Below are positions 9,872 to 21,584 of a stretch of DNA of 64,000 nt, piece by piece. Numbering within the stretch: the first letter of the stretch is position 1; every line of letters begins with the position of its first letter. The stretch lies in assembly GCA_009760885.1 (NCBI GenBank), contig CM019691.1, positions 32,240,814-32,304,813 on the forward strand, read 5' to 3'. A program made the position numbers and the translations under genes. A model generated the notes under the pieces. It was not told the DNA's origin and searched no databases. It saw only the letters and a program-made list of their open reading frames with translations. Source of the DNA: Achatina immaculata. Taxonomy: Eukaryota > Mollusca > Gastropoda > Stylommatophora > Achatinidae.

Positions 9872-10900
9872 TCATCATCATCATGTGTCGTCTTCAGAAC
9901 GAAGATTGACGGTATTGACTTTTCAGTTTCCTCGTCCCCTCGCCTTCATGGTGCACTCAGCAAGGCTGTTTCCTGTCTACTTCTCGTATGTTATCTTCCC
10001 ATCTATATCTCTATCTACTTCTCGTATGTTATCTTCCCATCTACATCTCTATCTACTTCTCGTATGTTATCTTCCCATCTACATCTCTATCTACTTCTCG
10101 TATGTTATCTTCTCATCTACATCTCTATCTACTTCTCGTATGTTATCTTCCCATCTACATCTCTATCTACTTCTCGTATGTTATCTTCTCATCTACATCT
10201 CTATCTACTTCTCGTATGTTATCTTCTTATCTACATTTCTATCTACTTCTCGTATGTTATCTTCTCATCTACATCTACTTCTCGTATGTTATCTTCTCAT
10301 CTACATCTCTATCTACTTCTCGTATGTTATCTTCACATCTACATCTCTATCTACTTCTCGTATGTTATCTTCTCATTTACATCTCTATCTACTTCTCATA
10401 CGTTATCTTCCCATCTACATCCCTGTCTACTTCTCGTACGTTATCTTCCCATCTACATCTCTGTCTACTTCTAGTACGTTATCTTCTCATCTACATCTCT
10501 GTCTACGTCTCGTATGTTATATTCCCATCTACATCTCTACTTCTCGCTCTTTTTCCTTCCATCTTTCCTTCTAGTATGAACTTCAGTTTATTGTTATGTC
10601 TTCTGATATGGCCAAAATACTCTCCTTTCTTAATCCTTATTTCTTTGAGTAGTTCACATTGCACGTGTAGTTGTTCTAATACTTGCGCATTTGTTCTTCT
10701 CATTTTCCCACGAACTATGACTTACTTTCCTGTGGACCACCATTTATTCTGCATTTATCATTCTCTCCGACTTTCTGTAATGAGTCCAAGTTTCTAGTCT
10801 GTACAATAATACAGAAAAGATATAGCATGGTTAAAGATCTCATTTTTGCTTTTATGAGCAGGTTATAGGATAACAGCACTATCTTCATGTTGTTGAATCA
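9872..10900 (-). mobile_element. LINE family M, 3' end with internal minisatellite
   Basis: On the minus strand, from about 10900, a degraded LINE C-terminus is readable: ETWTHYRKSERM, then EYFGHIRRHN and LEGKMEGKRARSRDVDGN. The element ends in an ATG repeat tail (CATCATCATCAT on the plus strand at 9872-9883). Between the coding end and the tail lies a 38-bp tandem array (9983-10545) whose unit encodes variants of the same DVDGKITYE segment. The array is therefore an expansion of LINE coding sequence. Frameshifts are present and no enzyme function remains. Confidence 0.75.
9983..10545. repeat. 38-bp minisatellite, about 14-15 copies, inside LINE M
   Basis: The unit starts TCGTATGTTATCTTCCCATC; one copy is shortened to 32 bp. 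Copies differ by a few transitions, and those on the right side (10390-10545) are more variable. Its minus-strand translation repeats R-D-V-D-G-K-I-T-Y, matching the single LINE copy at its right edge, which gives its origin. Confidence 0.93.
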
Positions 10901-10954
10901 AGGTCTCTAGGTTTGGTACTGAATATGACACATTTATGAAGAATTATTATTTAT

Positions 10955-11229
10955 ATGTCTGATACGGCCTGGTTGGCTGAGCGGTTAGGCGCTCGGTTTA
11001 CTAATCCAGTGGTACTGGGTTCAGTCCCAGCAGTGGGGTTTTTTTTCTGGTACACACCGAAAAAGGCCTCGGGGTCGAACCAGCCTCTAAAAATGGGTAC
11101 CAGAGAAGTCTGGGAAGGTAAAGCGGCCAGGCGTGATATTGACCACATCACACTTTCATGTGCCGAAGGTCATGGAAAATACGGTAATGACATGGAAACA
11201 GGGATTTTATCTTTTTTTTAATGTCTGAT
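10955..11229 (+). mobile_element. tRNA-derived SINE (type 2), copy 1, with 9-bp TSD
   Basis: The element 10964-11220 is flanked by ATGTCTGAT at 10955-10963 and 11221-11229. The A box TGGCTGAGCGGTTAGG is at 10974-10989 and the B box GGGTTCAGTCC at 11017-11027. The body has GGGTACC, a GGCCAGGCGTG block and TGACCACATC, and the 3' end is GGGATTTTATC followed by Ts and A. The copy at 60379-60657 matches along its whole length. The clean TSD suggests a fairly recent insertion. Confidence 0.93.
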
Positions 11230-12162
11230 GCTGGTTTAAATAATCCTTTCTAATTTTGTTATCATTGTTAGATATCCACTGCACATCTGTTTCACTCGTG
11301 TCAGTCATTCAATGATAAATTAACAAGTGGTAAGACAGATCAGCTTACAAATCAGTAAGTTTATCACAAATCCTGACAGACGCCCGATGATTTATTCAGA
11401 AAAACAGGTAGTCCGTTGCCTTTGCTTGACGACCGGAATCCAAACATACAGCACTCTAAATTAATCTCTGCAATAATATCCTGATGATCCTGCTGGGAGA
11501 GGTTTTGTTATTCTGTAATTAATTCTCTATACTTGCTGGTTACAACCTTTCGGCCAGTTGCCGCTCAGAATGTGAGCGTTGCCGAGCTTGTATCATCAAA
11601 GTTATCGACTAACCAGACTCCCTAGTGGGCTCGCTAGTCAGCTCGACACAGTCTGCTAGTTTGGTTAGGTACGTTTGTTCGGAGATCAAACATCAGAAAG
11701 CCCGTGTTTGCTGTGGCTATTGAATGGCGTTCCACTTCCTACCTTCTCTTTTCCTGATCAGGAATCATGTTATATGACTAATACAGAAAATGCTTGTAAA
11801 ACGTGCATTTCCTACTACGCGAGCCCAAACTAGAAGTTTCAGTAGCATTTCTTTGCTGATTAGGAAATCCCACACTATAGAAAGTTAACTGCTGGTTTTG
11901 GGTAAAACTTCCCATTTCGTAGTAGAAGATGGGAGACTGTATATCGTACAGGCGATGACAGAAATCTGGGTCCTGTGTTTTCAAAGCGCTGATTTTGTTT
12001 TCTTATAGCTCACCTTCAAACTTTCTTTTAGTCCTGCATAACAAAGTTTTGTATGAACTTTATGTTGTTTTTTTTCCTCTTATGTGAGAGTAAATATTCA
12101 GTAGGAGAGAAGAGAGAAGGCAGTGTGAGAGCAAAGATACAGTAAGCGTGATACGTATAGAA
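11230..12162. other. Anonymous DNA
   Basis: No coding region or known transposon end was recognised. Short frames are of chance length. Confidence 0.5.
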
Positions 12163-12240
12163 CAGCGGTTCTTAATCTTGGGTTCATGGACCCCCCAGCG
12201 GATCCACGGAAGAATTTTTGATGATCCATGGATCAGTAAA
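12163..12240. mobile_element. Possible hAT-type inverted-repeat end
   Basis: The stretch starting AACAGCGGTTCTTAATCTT resembles the CAG-x-GGTTCT(T/C)AA ends of hAT-superfamily non-autonomous elements, followed by GGACCCCC. The partner inverted repeat was not found nearby. This is a resemblance to a known end consensus only. Confidence 0.3.
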
Positions 12241-12700
12241 TGTATAAACAAGTCCAGGAAGCCATGTGTGTACAGCTTGTCTGGGTGAGTAGTTCAAACG
12301 GCTTATCGAATGTGCAGTTTCCGGGCAGGTCAGTCGGGCCAACGGGACTGGACAGTGAAGTCGGGTCCAGCATGATGAGAGAGCTCTTGGATGTAAGGAA
12401 AATGTTTTCGTTTCGTGGAGTTATTGAAGTTATTCTAAGAAGAAGGGGTATGTGCTGTGGTAAGTAAGGTACTAGTTCTGAGCAGTGATCTCATCGAGGC
12501 CCCGACTCAAGTAAACTGTGCTAGGGAGTAGATGTATCACATTATCATGAATATGTTGTAATGAAGATGTCTTCTTTGACTGTATTGTGCGTAAGATATA
12601 CTACGCAGTCTCTACCACTGCTTGTCACTATCCTGATTGTCAGATGATAACTGGATACACTTCAACTGCAAACGTCACACAAATATTTTGTTTTGAGTAT

Positions 12701-13017
12701 AATACTGAAATACAGATGAAGCCACTGACAGCAATTATTGAGGAAAGACGCTGGCGATGGTTGGGACATGTGCTCCGAATGACTGACAACTCACTACCAA
12801 AAATAGCACTAAGATGGACACCACAGGGGAACAGAAGTAAGGGTAGACCAAAAGAGACATGGAGAAGAACAACAGAGAGGATGCTGAGCAATAGGGGTCT
12901 CACCTGGGCAAAAAAAGGCAAAGGACAGACGTTTTTTGGAAAACATTTGAGGAACCCCTATATACATTGAGCACTTAAGGTTCAGAGAAGAAAAAGAGAG
13001 AGAGAGAGAATACTGAA
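12701..13017 (+). mobile_element. LINE family C, short 3' copy with 9-bp TSD
   Basis: Plus-strand copy of the terminal part of family C, flanked by AATACTGAA at 12701-12709 and 13009-13017. It encodes IQMKPLTAIIEERRWRWLGH, then GRPKETWRR, like the 4100-4878 copy. Near 12910 it loses frame and gains substitutions. It ends CACTTAAGGTTCAGAGA plus a (GA)n tail, as the first copy does. Two copies with the same border sequence fix the family's 3' terminus. Confidence 0.92.
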
Positions 13018-14920
13018 TATGATACTGTTGATTACACTGTCACATTGCACTATTACTGACTGTAAATATCACTCTTTTTTACCAGACGAAAAATTTGTAA
13101 TGTTCTATAGATCGAGTAGATTGTACTCGAAACACGTGGTGACAATTAACATCTTCAGTCCACGAGGTATTCTTGAACTATGACTTTATCTAACGTGCAC
13201 AGCTTGAAAATAAGTCCTTGATGATCATCTTTCCAATGATAGAAGTTTATTCATACGTAGTCTAGTTGGCGATTGAGTACACTCTCGTAAGATGAAGTAA
13301 AGGATTAATTCATTACTCTGATGCACGCCTTGATCACAACAATAGAATACGTGAGTTCGTTCTTGAGTTTGTTACTAACGTATAGTTACCATTCATTTCT
13401 ATTTTCTTTTATCGTCTATTATTCTTGTTCCTACTCTTGTATAGTTCTGAGTGGTTGTAACTCACTAACTTTCTACACCTCTTCTCTTCGAGGTCCCTCT
13501 AGCGTATTTTCTCTCTTGTCTCTGTTGATCTATATGTAGACTCCTGGATGAGGTAAGCCTTCTTCTGGTCTAGTGTAATCCATCCTTCTTATTCTTCTCC
13601 TGTTCTTCTCCTTATAGGCCCACTTCCCAGCTGTCAGTCAATGGCCTAAACTCCTCGCCTTGACCTCCATATGGCCTCTTTCTGCATTCTGATTAGACTT
13701 CGGGATAAGTCGGTCGTCTAAGTCCCCTTCCCACTTGTCATCTTAGTGGTCAGCTGGCCTATTCACGCGATAAATTTGCATTCTTAGATAAATAAACCTG
13801 TCAATCCTCTGAGTAATTCTATTGTGTCAACTGTATTAATCCGTCTCTTAAATTGTCATAGGGGATATTATCCACTCCACTACCTGTTTCGTGCTACAGG
13901 CATCAGGGATTAGTCCGTTCTCTACTTATATTGTATCGTAGTTTCATTCTGTCTTGTATTTCCGTTTAACTACTTAGTTTTATGACGATAAGTTTATCTA
14001 CTTAGTTTTATTACTTTCCGCAACATCCTGTCGTAATATTACTTACTCTAACACAGTGGGAGTTACTCTATCACAGGTTCTCAACTTTTCCATCTGGTTA
14101 CCTTTGTTCCCTAGCTAGACTCCACTAATTGATAATAATCATAATTATGTTCATAATAATAATCTTAGTAATACTATCTTAGTTTACAAGACACTATGTT
14201 ACATATGTGGTAAATTATGTATGCCAGCAAGGAAGTGCGCTACGGAATGGGTTGGGCAGGTGGCTAGGGTGCACCCTAATATAGAAGTACATGGTTGTGG
14301 GCGTAACGCTGTGTTCAGGTTTTGTTGTTCTGCTCATGGCTACCTAAAATGAGAATGCTTGGACGGTCACGTGTGCCGCACTTAATGTTTTTTTTCTTCT
14401 ATAGTTGCTGCAGTAATTTTCTTATACTTACTGTTCTATGAATGTTGCATGATAAATTTTGTTGGGCACAATTTTTTGATAATGTATTTCGTATTTGGTA
14501 GAATTCTCCAGATCATTGAAGTAAAGGAAAGGATATTGTTGGGTTGTGTTTTGTTTTTTTCTATGAATTTGTATTTTTGTAGTGGTGGGAGCGCTGAGTG
14601 TGTTACAATGGAACAACCATTTCTTTGTGACATTGCACACTGTAAATGAATGAATGATCGTTCTATTTTGCTTGGGGTAAAAATGTGAACTGACAGTTCT
14701 TCTTATTTATTATTTCGTGTATTGCTCATTTTAATTGTTCTCATTTTTTTTTTTTGGGTTCGTTCATGTTTTTTTTAAACTTAAGTTCCTAACCCCATGC
14801 AAGTATGAAAGGTTATTAGTCAGTTTTTGTTGTTGTTGTTTTATCATTATTGTTGAACTTAAATAATTCATTATAAGATTGTGGCATGCCTCATTTTGGC
14901 TTGGGGTTCTGTTTGATATT

Positions 14921-14956
<36 letters not shown>

Positions 14957-15167
14957 AACGGGGCATGAACTTTGGCCGTCACGGTGCATTAGGAAATTGA
15001 ACCACCAGGGGTTAAAGGGTGTAGTTGTACCTCTTGTACCGCGCAGGTTCCAAGAATTCACAAACATGCCCAGAATCACATAGTTTACAAACGCACTGGC
15101 TCGAATGAAGTAAAGCCTTAGCAGCATCTGGGTCTTATTTACTGCTATATTTTAAAGGCAGGGTTCT
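13018..15167. other. Anonymous DNA
   Basis: Two kilobases without recognisable genes. It includes a (GA)n tract at about 14921-14954, AT-rich stretches near 14100-14200 and T runs near 14750. Confidence 0.5.
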
Positions 15168-15227
15168 CAGCGGTTCTCAGGCCAGAAAAGGGGTCAACAG
15201 CCAACAAGAAAAGTTAAGAACCACTAA
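15168..15227. mobile_element. Possible miniature hAT-like remnant
   Basis: CAGCGGTTCTCAG at 15168-15180 and TTAAGAACCACTA at 15214-15226 are imperfect inverted repeats of the hAT end type, enclosing about 30 bp. It is very short, and no 8-bp TSD was seen. Confidence 0.33.
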
Positions 15228-15445
15228 AATAGGATAGCTCTATGAAGCAGTTACCATGACTAATGAAAGAACAATTTAGATTGGCCAGCTGCGTGTTTAC
15301 TGATAGTGTGTGAGCGCTATTAACTTTCTCTTTACTGCTCAAGTTAACTATTCCAAGAAGTGGAATCCACTAAGATGTTACTAAACTACATGTAAAGTAA
15401 CTACATACCCCAAATTCTCAACAAGTTCACATAATTATAATACAG

Positions 15446-16145
15446 ATGAGCTTGACCACAAGACTAATAATAACCAGCCTGTCATCCCACGATACAACAC
15501 AGGAAATGAACATGTCGTCGCAACAGAGTCTCCAGTTTATAGTTTCCAAGAACCAAGAAAGCTTTAATATGAGAATAGATGTGGATGACGAGATGAGGGG
15601 GTGGATTAAGTGCAGAAAATCAAATTATACCGAAAAAATACATAATGCCAAGTGTCCCGGCAAGAGAGCTATCCCACTCGTAAGAACAAAATATGACCCA
15701 GGAAGACTTACAAACTTCAGTTCTCCACACTGTTCCAACACTTGGCTCAATATCCCCCCCCAAAAAAAAAACATTATAACACTTCCATCCTAAGTCCTAC
15801 ACTAAGCAGTAGGAGAACCTCTTTTGATATCAAAAAAATTCAGAAACTGCTGAAACATGATCAAGAAGAATTCCATAGCAAATTGGAAGGTCAGTATGCA
15901 TCAGCAGAAGGGCATCTTGCTTACAACCGAGAGGCTTACAGGAGAGCTGTTAGGGAGGCAAAGTTCTGCAAGTGGCATGCAAATGAATGACTGATTGGAC
16001 ATGATCAAACCCTCCTTACACAAAACTATGTCCAGTGGGACAAACAACAATGCCTTACATGTCTGGAGCAACTGCTCTTCTCCTACAACAAACTATACCA
16101 GTACATGATTTTATACTCACCGAAAAGTAAGTGTGCAATGCTTTA
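15446..16145 (+). pseudogene. Unrecognised coding-like frame, broken
   Basis: A 115-codon plus-strand frame (15446-15793) has a mixed, protein-like composition. A C8-A10 homopolymer at about 15756-15774 marks a switch to a second frame (15742-15864, reading SFDIKKIQKLLKHDQ). This is cut by a LINE A fragment (15865-15998) with a possible 10-bp TSD, ACATGATCAA, at 15855-15864 and 15999-16008. Removing the insert lets the second frame run on (TLLTQNYVQWDKQQCLTCLE) until it meets the Tc1 element. I recognise no family. A chance frame is possible, because a few of this length are expected in 64 kb. Confidence 0.3.
15865..15998 (+). mobile_element. LINE family A, 3' end fragment
   Basis: Encodes AEGHLAYNREAYRRAVREAK and ends CKWHANE before an ATGAATGA-type tail, matching the ends at 24544, 54411 and 61460. 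The possible TSD ACATGATCAA sits at 15855-15864 and 15999-16008. The 5' thirty bases match the family only loosely. Confidence 0.75.
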
Positions 16146-17632
16146 AAAAAGCACAATGAACGTGCTCAGGTGATGATTGAAATAAAATTTGGCACACATT
16201 GTGTTTGATTATCCAAAACAGATAAAACGATAACTTTCAGGCCAGTCACATGTTACAAAAAAAGTAAAAAAACTCACCTAATGTGGCTCACCACCCCAAG
16301 AAAAGAAAATCAGGGTTTCAATATCGTGGGTGTCCTCCTCGGGCAGTTATCACTGCTTGACACCGCCTTCTCATCGAACCAGTGTCACGGTGTATCAATT
16401 GCTGAGGCATGCTATTCCATTCTTCTTGCAACTCTTGGGCTAATTCTTAGCGGTTTCCATGACGATTGTGTCGTCTTCGCAACCTGCGATCCAGTTCATC
16501 CCAAATGTGCTCGATATGTGACAGGTCTGGTGAAACTGCTGGCCATGGCAAGACAGTAATCTGATGCTGTTGAAAGTAGTCCCTGACCACACGTGCGATA
16601 TGTGGACGAGCGTTATCCTGCTGCATTATCACGCCTTGTCCATTAGCATCCAGAAAAGGCATTACGTGGAGTGTAATGATTTCGTCCCTATATTGTAAAC
16701 CTGTAAGGTTGCCACTGAGGAAGACTAGGTTTGTTCGGCCAGCATAGGAAATTCCTCCCCAAACCATTACACTGCCTCCACTCCTCCTATCAACATCTAG
16801 CACACAGTTATTCGCAAAGCGTTCTCCTCTTCCTCTGTACACTAAAGCACGCCCATCATGGCATTGCAGCTAGAATCTGGACTCATCAGTGAATAGGATC
16901 CGTCTCCACTGATGATAGGGCCACGCCACATGGTGCCTGGCCCAGGTCAAGGGGGTTTGCCTGCGGCGAACTGTCAGTACTGGTCTAACTGCAAGCCTAT
17001 GAGGTAAGAGATTTACCTCTCTGAGTCTGTTCCGCACTGTCCTGCCCGACACACGTCTTAAACCTGGAATGTTGCAGACAGTCCATGTTGCCTGGAGAAA
17101 CCTGTTACGAAGGTGCATGAGGTGGATGTAGCGGTCTTGTGCAAGGGTGGTAACTCGTGGTCTACCGCTTCTATGGCGGTCAGCAACGGAACCATTTTGG
17201 TTAAAACGACTTTGAAGGCGTGATATTGTGTTTCTGTGAGCATTAAAATATTGAGATACTGCTGCTACTGTTGATACAGCAATTAACACCCTAACAGCTA
17301 TTTCTCGCTGATGTTCGTTCAATCTTGGCATGATGAAAAAAGATGTTTATGTTGGAATTCCACTACTCCTTTCTTCAACAATTACGTGAAGAGATCTCTG
17401 AGAACAGAATTACATACTTACCCTCATTTTATCCGTGGTCAGTAACCAATCATGGATCACTGCACGTGATTTCATGGAGCTGTGGTTATCTCCCCACGAG
17501 TAGTGCGATCAACTTCGTGCGCACAGGGAAGTGGACAACACTCAGACAAAACTTCGTGCCAAATCTGACTTCATTTCACTCATGACAACGTGATTGGTGC
17601 GCTTGACGCCACTGCAAACTTACTTTTTTACT
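16111..17632 (-). mobile_element. Tc1-like DNA transposon, nearly complete
   Basis: A minus-strand transposase frame (17331-16318) lies between imperfect inverted repeats of roughly 85 bp, about 16111-16206 and 17545-17632. These share AAAGTAAGT(G/T)TGCA at the outer side and TTTGGCAC at the inner side. The total of about 1.5 kb is normal for Tc1/mariner elements, which move by cut and paste into TA sites. The exact TA ends could not be fixed by eye. Two premature stops in the transposase make this copy inactive. Confidence 0.9.
16318..17331 (-). pseudogene. Tc1-like transposase with two in-frame stops
   Basis: The conceptual length is 337 residues, as expected for Tc1-type transposases. The start MPRLNEHQREIAVRVL is followed by a helix-turn-helix region and the second DNA-binding part (GRPRVTTLAQDRYI). 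The catalytic triad is readable as D in FTDES, D in QQDNARPH and E in SPDLSHIEHIWDE. There are 34 residues between the last two, so the type is DD34E. Stops: TAG just after FTDESRF (near 16867-16869) and TAA after NRHGNR (near 16444-16446). There is no frameshift along 1,014 bp, which points to fairly recent inactivation. Confidence 0.93.
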
Positions 17633-18640
17633 TATCAATCATGTCTAGAAAAACTCGGACTCAGCTACCAACAGTCTCTGACTCCTATGTCTGAGTAATC
17701 CCTGTCTGTCTGAGCATATCCAGTGTTTTCCATCTTTCCGTTTTTATATTTCCCGGCTCCGCTGTAAAATATCGGGACTTCACTGTTTCCAACTCGTGCC
17801 AGTTACAACGTACGCTGTTAGGACCTTAGAAACTTCTTTCTACTTTTCTCGTGATACTGAGACTTTCCGTACTGTACTAGTTACCCTAACTTAGATTTAA
17901 CAACAAACAGGACTCATGAACCTTACTGGAAGTTCTCGAAAAATTAGTAAGTCTCCATCTCACAGATACAAAGTCATTACTTCCCTTACGCCAGTACTAT
18001 ACTATACTGCACTATACTGGCATATCACTGTGCTGTACAAGATCCGTGACTGAACATGGGCAACGTTCTCCAACAACTGAATGCACAAGAAGTATTTGCC
18101 CCAAAACGATTAACCTGTGTTCATCAAACTCTTTAAGTACGTAAAAAAAAACAAACAACCTAAGGCACAGATATCACATCCTCGCTACAAATGGTGACAG
18201 ACTATAACGAATGCTCTTGTGAGGGTGGACGCAGAAGAAAAGAAAGAGAGAAAGACATGCTATTATTAATGGTTTTATCCTCCAGCAACTCTCATTTTTT
18301 GTGTTCGGGGGGATCTCTGTTTCTCGCACAAAGAGAAAAGTTCGCTCAAGTCCGAACTAAATCAAATTTCAGGCGGCGTCAATTAGGCTTAATAAGGCCA
18401 GCGTCACTTGTTTTCGCTTTCCCTTTTCAGTCCTCTTTTATCTGTTGTGTCCCTTCGTCCCAATGTCCCTACGCTGTTACCTCCCATGTCTTGTGCTAAC
18501 TTCATTTTGCTACCAGTGAAAACTCCGCCTTATTATCAAACTTTCGTGATTCTTTACCTGTCACAATAACCCGGTGAGATGTATGCTAGATGTGTACCGC
18601 TTGAGGTTTTCAGAACCAATTTTTCACAACACGAGCGTAT
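17633..18640. other. Anonymous DNA
   Basis: No gene or transposon was recognised. Short frames (for example 18191-18499) have no recognisable domains. Confidence 0.5.
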
Positions 18641-18985
18641 CCATCCATCCATTGCCCTTGGTCAGCGATGGTCTAAGCAATCACCGCCCAGTACCCCCTG
18701 TGGCATCTTGCAAGAGAGCAACAAACTCTCCACCTCTCACGGCCCGTGGCCAACCTTTGTATTATGCCCCAGCTGTGCTACATGCTACTCATTTCCGTTT
18801 CTACAGTTCTCTGCCAGGTAGCCTTGGGTCGTCCTTTCTTTCTTTTTCCCCTCGGGTGTCCATCACATGGCGATGTTGCTGGAGTCTCTTCTGAGCACAT
18901 GAACCAGTCCATTATAAGAGTTGCTTTGTTTTGTTGCTATTATGACATTGGGCAAGTAGGTCTCTATTATTTATTGTCAGCACAA
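18640..18985 (-). mobile_element. LINE family F, 3' end, copy 1
   Basis: Matches 53035-53395 through blocks such as CAATCACC(G/A)CCCA, CTCCACCTCTCACG and GATGTTGCTGG(A/G)GTCTCTT. On the minus strand the better copy encodes an R-W-R-E-F-I-A-A-L style LINE terminus. This copy is heavily mutated, with no open frame. Confidence 0.7.
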
Positions 18986-19454
18986 GAGCATGATGTACCT
19001 AATTTTACAACACATTTGACTGGAGTATTTGTACAATCCATTTCCTTGGTCACAGAGAACTTATGCGCTGCTCATGTCCTCCGCTGAACTGGAAAAAAAC
19101 CTGCTCTTTATTTCTATTTCATGGAATCCTTCCTTCCTGTAGGAAAAATGTGACCACAGCAGTTGCCTCTGTGCGAAGTATTTGTCAGTTATTGCTTTAT
19201 TTCTTATCCAGAGCTCGGGCATTAAGCCACGCCAAATATGAAAATCTGCAGCTAGGACGACATGGCAGTTTTATCCATTCACATTCCATCATAATTTTAC
19301 TTCGTGATTTTAAAATAATATTTTCATTGTTTCTGTCGCTCATGATTGTGCGAGGAGTTCATTGCCCGTTTTCTCATGTATCCATCTTGTGTGAATCCTT
19401 CTGTGGTTCGTGATTTTATTTCTCTTTGGGCAAATTCTCCCATCTTCTTCTTAT
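18986..19454. other. Anonymous DNA
   Basis: No recognisable coding region. Continued weak similarity to LINE family F ends near 18990. Confidence 0.45.
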
Positions 19455-19790
19455 TACCATTCATTCATTCATTCATTTATTCATTCATTCATGTAAAATA
19501 TCCTTTCCAGAACTTTGTCCCTCTGACAGTCTCTCTGAATGCACTACGGTCTTGGCGCAAGTAGACCGGATTCTTGCACTGATACATTCAGACCTTCCAT
19601 CATGTCCTGAGTCCACCTGTAGCGAGGTTTTTTCTTTCGCCGGGCACTATGCCTTCTACAGCCAACCTCTCCTAGCTGTTGTGTCTTTTGATCTGGTCTA
19701 AGTATCTCAGTTTTCTCATTTTTTATTATGTTAACTAACCAGTTTTGTTATCCCTCAGGTATTTTAATTCTCCCAGCTTGTTAGGCTTTC
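19455..19790 (-). mobile_element. LINE family G, 3' end with (AATG)n tail
   Basis: Read on the minus strand, the region encodes GCRRHSARRKKKPRYRWTQD, typical of the basic GRP-R-R-W terminal segment of LINEs. VLERIFYMNE follows, then a tail of TGAA/ATGA repeats (CATTCATTCATT on plus, 19458-19492). Only about 100 codons survive, with stops. Confidence 0.6.
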
Positions 19791-20008
19791 CCGCCCTTGA
19801 TGAGCTGTGTACATTAATCTGCTCTATATTGTGAAGTTTTTTTGTGTGAAATATCCAGTGTCATCTAAATATCTAAAGTTTCCCGCCAGAGCTCTTCAGC
19901 CGCTGTTTTAGAAAGACCGCGTTCTTTTTAATGTCTATGAGACATATGTCCACACATCCTACTCTAGTTCCAAGATCTGCTTACGCAAAACAAAATATTG
20001 TACGGATC

Positions 20009-20119
20009 GTGTGTTTCCAGTGATGGTAGTACTACCCTGTAACAAGTGTGTTTCCAATGATGGTAGAACTACCCTCTAACAAGTGTGTTTCCAATGATGG
20101 TAGAACTACCCTCCAACAA
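20009..20119. repeat. 37-bp tandem repeat, 3 copies
   Basis: Copies start at 20009, 20046 and 20083, with the unit beginning GTGTGTTTCC. The second and third differ at one or two positions. Confidence 0.95.
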
Positions 20120-21584
20120 ATATGTTTCTTTTTTGCTATGTCGGAAAAGCTACCTAAAAGTGTACTCAATCTAATTTTTATAATTTATTAAAAATGGCTC
20201 CATCTGTCAAGAACTAGTGCTTGCACAGGCAAGGCGAGGTAACAACAGTATAAAAGTAATGTTTATTGTGGAAGAGGGGTGGTAAAGGAGAAGAGACAAT
20301 GAGAAAGCAGAATTTTGTTTTTGTCACAATCTGGGAATTTCACATAATCCAGAAGAACTGATTACATTAGCGGGAACTGGAACACTGAGCAAGCAGTGAA
20401 TGGATCGAGTGAGATTAAACAAAAATATCTTGAACTTTTAAACAAACATCACAAGACTACACAAACAGTTTAGAATACACTCAGTTGTCAAGTTCTTATT
20501 GGGAAATGACGAAAGTAGCTTAAACAGTAATTTAAAATTTTAAATCCTAACACTGAACAAAAGCCGCGTAGATGCAATTGTTTTGTTTTTATTTTTTTTT
20601 AAACTAAAGCATTCAAATAGCCTGCGGCAGGAAAAGAGTTAACAGTTACCACATAACAGTGTTTCAGTCTTCACAATGTACTCTAAATTAGATGTAGCGT
20701 TCCAGTTACCGCCGGCATTTTGCAGTAGAAGTGATAAGCTGAAAGAGGAATTCCAAAATTGGAACCAGCGTGGCTGGAATAATTATCTCAGCTGCTGTCC
20801 CCCCTTCTGATCGAAGTATTTTTTCCCCTTTCTTATCGTTATGCCAGAAGACGCTGGTGAAAGTAATCTGGCGTGGTAGAATCAGAAGTTATTAGTTTTA
20901 TTACGCAATGTTGGTCACACTGTGAAGCTGTACGCTTTTCTAGCTGGAGACAGCGTCTACGATGGAAGCTGCCTTTCTGTTTTTTTGTCGGACGTAATAG
21001 CATCTGTCACCAATCTGACTGTCAGTCGTCGTATGCAAGCTGGATCTAATATAAGAAATGCTGCATATGCGCTTTTTAAGGCAGTGAAGTTTTGAAATCT
21101 TATATTCATTTTCACATTTTAGGTAGTTTTTTTTTAAACATCACTCCTATTTTTTCTTCTTATTCACTTTTCATTAATCCTGTGCTTTTCGGTGTCAGAG
21201 AGCGTTATTTACGACAGCTTATTTGAAAACGCGGCAGACATCTGAACTCCAGAGGATGGCAGAACATTGAGAGGAAGGATTTTCTCCGCGACCAGTTTTG
21301 ATGTTCTTCTTCGCAGATCTTCTTCTCTCGGGTTTACTTCCTCAAATCAGTCTTTGTGCTTTTCTAAACAAAAACATTTAGTATGACTTTTTTAAACTCT
21401 GTGGCAATGTACAAGGTGGTATAGGAAAGTTTCTTGACTGGTACTTAAAAAAAACAGATTACAAGCTTGGCTTAATTAAATTTTGTCTCCATCCCCTTCG
21501 AATTTGCCTCGAATTTTTTAATCTCTATAAAATAATTAAATGAACACAAAGACAACATTTTAAAATCTTTGAATAAATAATATG
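20120..21584. other. Anonymous DNA
   Basis: No gene or known repeat was recognised; no long open frames on either strand. Confidence 0.5.

Noticed and set aside
9837..10797. Long Ser/Tyr/Leu-rich plus-strand ORFs of 245-269 codons
   Set aside because: They lie across the 38-bp array antisense to LINE M and are by-products of the period.
10974..11027. Genuine tRNA gene (A and B boxes present)
   Set aside because: Followed by a SINE body and flanked by TSD, and the cloverleaf 3' half is not complete; same at 60390, 5899 and 43760.
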